Shown piece by piece: positions 16,435-23,220 of a stretch of 34,100 nucleotides of DNA. Position 1 is the stretch's first letter; every line of letters begins with the position of its first letter. The translations under genes and the position numbers were made by a program. The DNA is from Erysipelotrichales bacterium (lineage in GTDB: Bacteria > Bacillota_I > Bacilli_A > Erysipelotrichales > Erysipelotrichaceae): positions 1 through 34,100 of the forward strand of contig CAJTJP010000029.1 of NCBI GenBank assembly GCA_910576855.1, given 5' to 3'. The notes below the pieces were generated by a model. The model was not told where the DNA came from, did no database searches, and saw only the letters and a list, made by a program, of their open reading frames with translations.

Positions 16435-19055
16435 AAAAAGAATTGGCACCTAAATATGACCATAAAAAGGTTGAGCATTACTATGAGGAGTGGTGCAGCA
16501 AAGGGTATTTTACCGCCGGTGATAAAAGCAAGGACCCGTATTGTATCGTAATCCCGCCGCCGAATGTTACCGGTAAGCTGCATTTGGGTCACGCGTGGGA
16601 TACGACGATGCAGGATATGGTAGCGCGCTACAAGCGTATGCAGGGCTATGATATGTTGTGGCTTCCGGGGATGGACCATGCCGGTATCGCGACTCAGGCA
16701 AAGGTTGATGCACGATTGAAGGAAGAGGGGATTTCCCGTTATGATATCGGTCGCGAGGCGTTTTTAAAGCGAGCATGGGAGTGGAAGGATGAATATGCCG
16801 GACATATCCATGAGCAATGGGCCAAGCTCGGCTTATCCTTAGACTACAGCCGTGAGCGCTTTACACTTGATGAAGGTCTTAGTGAAGCAGTACGCAAGGT
16901 TTTCGTTGATCTGTATCAAGAGGGTCTGATCTATCAGGGCGAGCGCATTATTAACTGGGATCCGCAGGCAAAGACGGCTTTATCGAATATCGAGGTCATA
17001 CATAAGGAAATTGAGGGCTGCATGTATTACTTCAAATACGAGGTGCAGGAAACCGGCAAGCAGCTTGTAATAGCGACAACAAGACCGGAAACGATGTTTG
17101 CCGACCAAGCGATTTTCGTTCATCCCGAGGATGAGCGTTATACGGATATAATCGGCTTACATGCGATTAATCCTGCGAACGGGGAAGCACTTGTTATTAT
17201 GGCCGACGATTATATCGATCGTGATTTCGGAACCGCAGTTATGAAATGTACACCGGCGCATGATCCCAATGACTTTGCATTAGCGAAAAAATACGGCTTA
17301 AGTATGCCCGTGTGTATGAATCCCGACGGTACGATGAATGCAATGGCAAAGCAGTATGAGGGCATGGATCGCTTCGCTTGCCGCAAGGCACTTGTCGAAC
17401 AGTTTGAAAAGGACGGTGTAGTCGACCGTATCGAAAAAATCGTCCATCAGGTAGGACACAGCGAACGTACCGGTGTAATAGTAGAGCCGTATTTGTCTAA
17501 GCAGTGGTTTGTGAAAATGGAGCCGTTGGCACAAGAAGTTTTAAAGAATCAAGAAATTGAAGCGGAAAAAATCAATTTCTATCCGAAGCGCTTTGAGAAA
17601 ACATTCCGTCAATGGCTGGAGAATATTGAGGATTGGTGCATATCCCGTCAGCTTTGGTGGGGGCATCGCATTCCCGCATGGTATCATAAGGAAACAAAGG
17701 AAATTTATGTCGGTATGGAACAGCCTGCCGATATTGAAAACTGGGAGCAGGACGAGGATGTATTAGATACTTGGTTTTCCTCTGCCTTATGGCCTTTCTC
17801 TACGCTTGGATGGCCGCATAATACCGATGATCTGGATCGTTATTTTCCGAATGATTTATTGATAACCGGCTATGATATCATCTTCTTCTGGGTTGCACGT
17901 ATGGCCTTCCAAACACGCTACTGCATGAAGTCTCGTCCGTTCAAGGATGTCTTGATTCACGGTTTGATCAGAGATGAAAAGGGTCGTAAAATGAGCAAAT
18001 CACTCGGTAACGGCGTTGATCCGATGGATGTGATCGATCAGTACGGCTTGGATTCACTGCGCTTTTTCCTGACGACGAATTCAACGCCCGGTCAGGATTT
18101 GCGTTTTTCCAATGATAAAATGGAATCCAGTTGGAATTTCATCAATAAGATATGGAATGCTTCACGCTTCGTTCTAATGAATTTAGATGATGCAATGGAT
18201 TTGAGCGATATTGATTTTACGCATGCTTCAATGATCGATAAATGGATCATCAATCGTTTTAATCAAGTATTGGAAAGTGTCAGCGCTAATATGGATAAAT
18301 ATGAATTTGCGCTTGTCGGTAATGAATTATACAGCTTCGTATGGGATGATTTCTGTTCATGGTATATCGAGCTGTCCAAAGCAGGCTTATCCAGTGAGGA
18401 CAAGCAGGTTGCGAATGCGACTAAATCAACATTGACAGCAATATTAAACGGTATCGTTCGTCTGCTTCATCCGTTTATGCCGTTTGTATGCGAGGAGTTA
18501 TATTTATCACTGCCGCATGAGGAAGAAAGCATCAACTTAGCCAAATGGCCGACAAAAATTGATGTTACTATCGATGAAAGCGAGGCAGAGGGCGTTTCAC
18601 AGCTGATTACGATGATCGAGGCTGTACGTGAAATTAAAACGACTTATCAATTAAAGCCGAGCACCGAGCTGCAGGTCATTATTTGTGATGCAGCGGATCA
18701 TATGATGGCATGTGATGCCAAAATCAATGCGATCTTACAGCGTATGTGTCATGCGTCATGGATCGATCAGCTGCCGAATGAAGAAATGGTCGTAAGAGCG
18801 ATTCGCGGCGGTTCCTTAAAGGTTGCCTTGGCAAGCGTTATCGATGTGGAAGCGGAAATCATAAAGCTCAGTAAGGAAGTTACATGCCTGCAGCAGGAAA
18901 TCAAGCGCAGTGAGGGGATGCTGAATAATCCGGGATTTGTCCAAAAGGCGCCGCAGGCAAAGGTAGACAGTGAAAAGGCAAAGCTTGAGGAGTATCGCAA
19001 GCAGTTTGATATTGCTTCAAAGCAGCTGAGTGCCTATGAGGCAAAGCGCTCTTAA
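16431..19055 (+). CDS. valS: Valyl-tRNA synthetase
   Basis: ValS charges tRNA-Val with valine and hydrolyses mischarged threonine. The class I motifs are HLGH (51-54) and KMSKS (520-524). The CP1 editing domain begins near TTRPETMFAD. The anticodon-binding helical domain follows, then a C-terminal coiled coil that clamps tRNA (about 805-870). The length of 874 is normal. AGGAGGA precedes the ATG, which overlaps the acetyltransferase stop (ATGA). Control is by the T-box at 15646-15872. The end of the gene lacks a classic terminator; only an AT-rich hairpin, AATCAAAA/TTTTGATT (19054-19077), follows. Confidence 0.98.
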   Translation: MKKELAPKYDHKKVEHYYEEWCSKGYFTAGDKSKDPYCIVIPPPNVTGKLHLGHAWDTTMQDMVARYKRMQGYDMLWLPGMDHAGIATQAKVDARLKEEGISRYDIGREAFLKRAWEWKDEYAGHIHEQWAKLGLSLDYSRERFTLDEGLSEAVRKVFVDLYQEGLIYQGERIINWDPQAKTALSNIEVIHKEIEGCMYYFKYEVQETGKQLVIATTRPETMFADQAIFVHPEDERYTDIIGLHAINPANGEALVIMADDYIDRDFGTAVMKCTPAHDPNDFALAKKYGLSMPVCMNPDGTMNAMAKQYEGMDRFACRKALVEQFEKDGVVDRIEKIVHQVGHSERTGVIVEPYLSKQWFVKMEPLAQEVLKNQEIEAEKINFYPKRFEKTFRQWLENIEDWCISRQLWWGHRIPAWYHKETKEIYVGMEQPADIENWEQDEDVLDTWFSSALWPFSTLGWPHNTDDLDRYFPNDLLITGYDIIFFWVARMAFQTRYCMKSRPFKDVLIHGLIRDEKGRKMSKSLGNGVDPMDVIDQYGLDSLRFFLTTNSTPGQDLRFSNDKMESSWNFINKIWNASRFVLMNLDDAMDLSDIDFTHASMIDKWIINRFNQVLESVSANMDKYEFALVGNELYSFVWDDFCSWYIELSKAGLSSEDKQVANATKSTLTAILNGIVRLLHPFMPFVCEELYLSLPHEEESINLAKWPTKIDVTIDESEAEGVSQLITMIEAVREIKTTYQLKPSTELQVIICDAADHMMACDAKINAILQRMCHASWIDQLPNEEMVVRAIRGGSLKVALASVIDVEAEIIKLSKEVTCLQQEIKRSEGMLNNPGFVQKAPQAKVDSEKAKLEEYRKQFDIASKQLSAYEAKRS

Positions 19056-19235
19056 TCAAAAATTAATTATTTTGATTCATAGTATATTCGATTGTAATAA
19101 TCATGGGTAATGATGTAAAGGTCAGAAGCTTTCTTCAATAAGTGTTGAAGTACTAAAGAAAATCCTGTAACCGGAATCATAATTTTATATTGAAACAAAT
19201 GTCATTATTTTCATGAAAATTTATGAAAAAAGCTA

Positions 19236-19264
19236 TTGACGAACATAAAAAAAGGGTGTAACCT
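19236..19264 (+). promoter_or_regulatory. Candidate ilvE promoter
   Basis: TTGACG (19236-19241), a 17-base spacer and TAACCT (19259-19264), about 30 bases before the start codon. The -35 box is good and the -10 box poor, so an activator or tight control is possible. The remaining 19078-19235 is AT-rich, with one small CTTCAA/TTGAAG inverted repeat and no gene. Confidence 0.5.
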
Positions 19265-19295
19265 AAAGGAAAATGAAAAGTTAGGAGTGATATCT

Positions 19296-20372
19296 ATGAA
19301 AATAACGATTGAGGAAGCAAAGGTAAAAAAGGCGAAGCCGCAGCCGGGAACACCGTTAGGCTTCGGTAAATACTTTACCGATCATATGTTTTTAATGGAT
19401 TGGACAAAGGAAAACGGCTTTGAGAATGCACGTATCGTACCGTACGGACCGATTTCAATGGATCCGGCAAGCATGGTGCTTCATTATGCACAGGAGACCT
19501 TTGAAGGGATGAAGGCATATCGTGCCAAAGACGGACGTATCTTATTGTTCCGTCCCGAGATGAATGCGAAGCGTTTTATCAATTCGAATCGTCGTTTATG
19601 TATGGCAGAGGTGCCTGTGGATGATTTTGTGGAGGCAGTAAGAGCTGTTGTTGAATATGAACAGGATTGGGTACCGAGTGAGGAAGGAACCTCATTATAT
19701 ATTCGTCCGTTTATGTTTGCCTCTGAGGCAGCGGTCGGGGTTCATCCTGCCGCTAGCTATACCTTTGCGATCATTCTTTCACCGGTCGGCGCATATTATC
19801 CGCAAGGTGTGAATCCGGTCAAAATTTACGTTGAGGATGAATTTGTCAGAGCGACCAAGGGCGGTACCGGCTTTACCAAATGCGGCGGCAATTATGCGTC
19901 AAGTATTGCGGCACAGGTGAAGGCGGAAAAGCTCGGTTATACGCAGGTTTTATGGCTGGACGGTGTAGAACGCAAATATGTGGAAGAAGTCGGTACAATG
20001 AATGTTATGTTTAAAATCAATAATGAAATCATTACCGCACCGTGTGACGGCACGGTCCTTCCGGGTGTTACTCGTGATTCGATCATCACTCTGTTGAAGG
20101 AATGGGGCTATACGGTACGTGAGGAGCATTTGGCAATCGATGATCTGATGAAAGCGGCGCAAAACGGCACGTTAGAGGAAGCATTCGGTACCGGAACGGC
20201 AGCGGTCATTTCACCGATCGGCGAATTGAATTATAAGGGTAATATCGCTGTTATCAATGATTTTAAGACCGGTGCTTTGACACAGAAGCTTTATGATACG
20301 TTAACCGGTATCCAATGGGGCGATATCGAGGATACGCACGGTTGGGTACATGATATTGCGAAAATGAAATAA
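19296..20372 (+). CDS. ilvE: Branched-chain amino acid aminotransferase
   Basis: A class IV PLP enzyme that interconverts Leu, Ile and Val with their 2-oxo acids using glutamate/2-oxoglutarate. The Schiff-base Lys is residue 195 in FTKCGGNYASS. The class IV pattern around EVGTMNVMF and the C-terminal EAFGTGTAAVISPIGE are intact. The start is ATG 19296, with TTAGGAG upstream; a longer frame from 19236 would start on the -35 box. Length 358 is normal for the larger bacterial group. It follows valS directly, so two valine-linked genes sit side by side, though ilvE has its own promoter and no visible T-box. Confidence 0.96.
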   Translation: MKITIEEAKVKKAKPQPGTPLGFGKYFTDHMFLMDWTKENGFENARIVPYGPISMDPASMVLHYAQETFEGMKAYRAKDGRILLFRPEMNAKRFINSNRRLCMAEVPVDDFVEAVRAVVEYEQDWVPSEEGTSLYIRPFMFASEAAVGVHPAASYTFAIILSPVGAYYPQGVNPVKIYVEDEFVRATKGGTGFTKCGGNYASSIAAQVKAEKLGYTQVLWLDGVERKYVEEVGTMNVMFKINNEIITAPCDGTVLPGVTRDSIITLLKEWGYTVREEHLAIDDLMKAAQNGTLEEAFGTGTAAVISPIGELNYKGNIAVINDFKTGALTQKLYDTLTGIQWGDIEDTHGWVHDIAKMK

Positions 20373-20377
20373 TGAAC

Positions 20378-20439
20378 AAGAGCTGCAGCTCAACAGGATT
20401 CGATGATGAAGAATCACCTGTCAGGCGCAGCTTTTTTTT
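20378..20439 (+). terminator. ilvE terminator with long extended hairpin
   Basis: AGCTGC (20381-20386) pairs with GCAGCT (20427-20432), with inner ACAGG/CCTGT and ATTC/GAAT stems, followed by eight T residues. It begins six bases after the ilvE stop. From 20440 to 20565 nothing gene-like was seen. Confidence 0.85.
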
Positions 20440-20565
20440 GTTGATTTGGCAAGCATTTAATCTCTATTACGGATTGGATAAGGATACAGCTTTTCGTTTA
20501 AAGGACGGTATTCATTCAGTCTTTCGCTTTATGCACCGCTTTTTCACCATGATAATCAGAAATAC

Positions 20566-20595
20566 TTGTGATGAGCCGCATATCGGTGGTATACT
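20566..20595 (+). promoter_or_regulatory. Promoter of the COG0523 GTPase pair
   Basis: TTGTGA (20566-20571), an 18-base spacer and TATACT (20590-20595) with an extended TG (20587-20588). The leader is about 25 bases. I looked for a Zur-type palindrome here and did not find a convincing one. Confidence 0.55.
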
Positions 20596-20627
20596 ATTTG
20601 CGCAAACAATCATAGGAGGGAAGCTAA

Positions 20628-21719
20628 ATGACAAAGATAGATATTATTTCCGGCTTTTTAGGCGCAGGCAAAACGACCTTGATCCGCAAGCTGATTCAAG
20701 AGGCTTATCAAAATGAAAAGCTGGTATTGATTGAAAATGAATTTGGTGAGATCGGAATCGACGGCGGCTTTTTAAAGGATGCGGGAATTGCGGTCAAAGA
20801 GATGAACAGCGGTTGTATTTGTTGTTCCTTGGTCGGCGATTTTGCGCAGAGTCTGACGATGGTAATGGATGAATATGCACCGGATCGCATTATCATTGAG
20901 CCAAGCGGTGTCGGCAAGCTGTCTGATGTGATTCAAGCCGTCACAAAGCTCAATGATGAAAGAATGTCATTGAATTCTTATACTACGGTAGTCGATGCGA
21001 AAAAGGTAAAAACCTATAGTAAGAATTTCGGTGAATTCTTTAATAATCAAATTGCTTATGCGAAAACGATTGTGTTAAGCAGAACACAGCTGCTTTCTCA
21101 AGAAAAGCTGAATGAGGTCGTATCGCTGTTACAGAAGCAAAATCCTAAGGCAAGCTTGATTGTAACGCCTTGGGAGGAGTTAGACGGTGAGAAAATACTG
21201 AATACTATGGAGCACGGTGATGATATGGCAAGTGAGCTTTTGGCAGAAATGAATCATCATCACGATGAGCATTGTTGCTGCGGGCAGCATCATGAGGAAG
21301 AACATTGTTGCTGCGAACATGATCATCATGAAGGACATTGTTCCCATGAGCATCATCATGATCACGAGCACTGTTCCCATGAGCATCATCATGAGCATGA
21401 GGATTGCGGTTGTCATCACCACCATCACCATGCCGATGAGGTATTCACAAGCTGGGGCAGAGAGACCGCCAAGCTTTATTCAAAGGACGAAATCCAAGCG
21501 ATACTGACCGCTCTTTGTGAGGAAGCTATCTATGGCAAGGTGCTTCGCGCCAAGGGGATGCTGAGGGGTGAGCACACATGGTATTATTTTGATATGGTAC
21601 CGCAGGAATATGAGCTTCGGGAAGGGACTCGGGAAACGATCGGAAAGCTCTGCGTCATCGGTTCGGATTTGAATGAAGAAGCTTTGGAAAAGCTGTTTGG
21701 ATTGGTGAGTGAAGGGTAA
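20628..21719 (+). CDS. COG0523/CobW-family GTPase with His/Cys-rich metal-binding insert
   Basis: A G3E GTPase, likely a metallochaperone or metal-allocation factor. Motifs: Walker A GFLGAGKT (9-16), ENEFGEIG (36-43), the metal site CICC (63-66) and Walker B-like EPSG (91-94). The base-recognition motif is SRTQ (151-154) in place of NKxD. Between the GTPase core and the small CobW C-terminal domain lies a 59-residue insert (210-268) with 28 His and 10 Cys, including two CCC triplets and a final run of six His. Such inserts bind zinc, nickel or cobalt; zinc is the likeliest metal but is inferred. Length 363. The stop overlaps the next gene by one base, so the pair is co-translated. Confidence 0.93.
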   Translation: MTKIDIISGFLGAGKTTLIRKLIQEAYQNEKLVLIENEFGEIGIDGGFLKDAGIAVKEMNSGCICCSLVGDFAQSLTMVMDEYAPDRIIIEPSGVGKLSDVIQAVTKLNDERMSLNSYTTVVDAKKVKTYSKNFGEFFNNQIAYAKTIVLSRTQLLSQEKLNEVVSLLQKQNPKASLIVTPWEELDGEKILNTMEHGDDMASELLAEMNHHHDEHCCCGQHHEEEHCCCEHDHHEGHCSHEHHHDHEHCSHEHHHEHEDCGCHHHHHHADEVFTSWGRETAKLYSKDEIQAILTALCEEAIYGKVLRAKGMLRGEHTWYYFDMVPQEYELREGTRETIGKLCVIGSDLNEEALEKLFGLVSEG

Positions 21720-22657
21720 TGAATGTACCTGTTTATCTGTTTACCGGGTTTTTAGACAGCGGTAAAAGCACCTTTATTCAAGATACTCTTCGCGATCCGC
21801 AGTTTCATAACCGAGAAAAAACCTTACTGCTGCTTTGCGAGGAGGGAGAAGTCGAGTTTGATCCGGTCGTTATGGCCGATTATCAGGTAGATATCGTATC
21901 AATCGAAAATGAGAGCGATTTGACCTATGAATATTTATGTGAGTTGCATAAGCGCTATCAACCGCAGCGAGTCATGATTGAATTCAACGGCATGTGGAGC
22001 GTTACCGCTTTTTTAGATGTGGAATATCCGCTGGAATGGCTGTTGGTTCAAATCATGACAACGATTGATGCATCCAGCTTTGCCTTATATATGAATAATA
22101 TGCGTTCGCTGATTTATGAACAGGCGGTACACAGTGAGCTTATTATCTTTAATCGCTGTGATGATTCCACAAAAAAAAGCTTTCTGCGCGGTAATATCAA
22201 GGCAATCAATAAGGGGGCACAAATCATTTATGAATCCGTTGACGGTAACATCAATCAGTTGGCTGATGATATTCTTCCGTTTGATAAAGAAGCCGATATG
22301 ATAACGATACAGTCGGATGATTACGGATTGTGGTATATGGATATTATGGAAAAGCCGCAGAGCTATGAGGGCAAAAGCGTTATCTTTGAAGCGCAGGTAG
22401 TAGAGGTCGATCATGAGCACCGGGATATATTTTTGATCGGTCGTGAGGCAATGGTATGCTGCGCTGAGGATATTCAAATGATCGGCTTTATCGTTCATTA
22501 CGCGAAAAGCATGGAACTGAAAAGCGGACAATGGCTTTCATTACGGGCCAAGGTCCATTGTGAATATGATAAGCAATATGACGGCATCGTTCCGGTACTT
22601 TATTGTGAATCGCTTACTGACGCTCAACGTATCGAGGACTATGTTACATTCAGTTAA
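21719..22657 (+). CDS. G3E GTPase fused to a YcgQ/DUF1980-like domain
   Basis: Residues 1-190 form a CobW-like GTPase with Walker A GFLDSGKS (10-17) and NRCD (145-148) as base motif. It lacks the CxCC metal site, and the EPSG motif is replaced by EFNG (88-91). Residues 196-301 resemble the C-terminal domain of YcgQ-type DUF1980 proteins: an OB-like stretch (YEGKSVIFEAQVVEV), a GREAMVCCAED motif with paired Cys, and GQWLSLRAKV. In Bacillus YcgQ and YcgR are separate membrane proteins of the zinc regulon. Here the soluble domain is fused to the GTPase and the membrane part is absent. Length 312. It follows the His-rich GTPase with TAATG overlap and precedes a terminator. Zinc handling is inferred. 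Confidence 0.82.
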   Translation: MNVPVYLFTGFLDSGKSTFIQDTLRDPQFHNREKTLLLLCEEGEVEFDPVVMADYQVDIVSIENESDLTYEYLCELHKRYQPQRVMIEFNGMWSVTAFLDVEYPLEWLLVQIMTTIDASSFALYMNNMRSLIYEQAVHSELIIFNRCDDSTKKSFLRGNIKAINKGAQIIYESVDGNINQLADDILPFDKEADMITIQSDDYGLWYMDIMEKPQSYEGKSVIFEAQVVEVDHEHRDIFLIGREAMVCCAEDIQMIGFIVHYAKSMELKSGQWLSLRAKVHCEYDKQYDGIVPVLYCESLTDAQRIEDYVTFS

Positions 22658-22663
22658 TTATAT

Positions 22664-22698
22664 AAAAACAGAGCTTTTGTATCGGCTCTGTTTTTTTT
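22664..22698. terminator. Terminator between the GTPase pair and the convergent XRE gene
   Basis: AAAAACAGAGC (22664-22674) pairs with GCTCTGTTTTT (22685-22695), with T residues to 22698. The A-rich left arm gives a T-run on the minus strand as well, so it can also stop the convergent regulator gene, whose stop codon is only eight bases away. Confidence 0.9.
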
Positions 22699-22705
22699 AT
22701 GTAAG

Positions 22706-23032
22706 CTATTTCAGATTTCCTTCCAATGCTTCCATCATTTGAATAATCGCTTGCTTACTTTGCTTGGAAAGCTTGCGAAAGGATAGAATGAGATATTGTT
22801 CATCTGCTGTTTGAATATAATTCGTATTCACATGCGAGGATGTGAAAAATACAGACGGTTCAATATCGAGTGCGTGGCAGATTTTGTCAAGCACATCTAA
22901 GGGAGGGAGAGATTTACCGGTGATATATTTTGATATGGCCTTTTGACTCAGTCCCACCTTTTTCCCAAGTCGTTCCTGTGTCATATTCTTTAATTCGAGA
23001 TGGTTTTGAATGATGAATCCTACGTCATTCAT
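22706..23032 (-). CDS. XRE-family transcriptional regulator
   Basis: A 108-residue repressor-type protein. The N-terminal helix-turn-helix (about residues 6-62) has the recognition region MTQERLGKKVGLSQKAISKY and the typical LDVLDKICHALDI end. The remaining 45 residues form a helical tail, probably for dimer contacts. On the minus strand AAGGAGG lies seven bases before the ATG. A TATAAT -10 box for this gene lies at 23056-23061 (minus strand). It is divergent from the large surface-protein gene, and the gap holds a perfect palindrome (23118-23136) plus an AGTAGT half-site (23070-23075) inside its own promoter. It likely controls both genes. Confidence 0.92.
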   Translation of the reverse strand: MNDVGFIIQNHLELKNMTQERLGKKVGLSQKAISKYITGKSLPPLDVLDKICHALDIEPSVFFTSSHVNTNYIQTADEQYLILSFRKLSKQSKQAIIQMMEALEGNLK

Positions 23033-23117
23033 TAAGTTTCCTCCTTTTTGGAATAATTATAGAATAAACAGTAGTAGGGGATTGATTTAAACCACTATTA
23101 ATGGTAAAATTACATTG

Positions 23118-23136
23118 ATACTACTAAGAGTAGTAT
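23118..23136. promoter_or_regulatory. Perfect palindrome in the divergent XRE/surface-protein promoter region
   Basis: ATACTACT (23118-23125), spacer AAG, AGTAGTAT (23129-23136). Further related words are AGTAGT (23070-23075) and the imperfect repeat ACCA...TGGT (23091-23105). The palindrome overlaps the most likely promoter of the surface-protein gene (TTACAT 23110-23115, TATATG 23134-23139). It is the probable operator of the adjacent XRE regulator. Confidence 0.6.
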
Positions 23137-23220
23137 ATGTGGTTTCATGTATTTGATGAAGGAGATGGTATATGAGGATGAAGCAGCTTTGCGAGAAAGG
23201 GATATGATAGGAGGTAAATC

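Noticed and set aside
20540..20627. Possible Zur box before the GTPase pair
   Set aside because: No inverted repeat close to the Zur consensus could be found by eye; zinc control remains untested.
20372..20716. Open frame of 114 codons after ilvE
   Set aside because: It starts at the ilvE stop, reads through the strong ilvE terminator and overlaps the start of the His-rich GTPase gene. It has no ribosome-binding site of its own.
21180..21431. Met-rich minus-strand frame and CRISPR-like short repeats in the His-rich part
   Set aside because: Both are by-products of repeated CAT/CAC/GAG codons in the GTPase insert; there are no spacers and no fixed repeat length.
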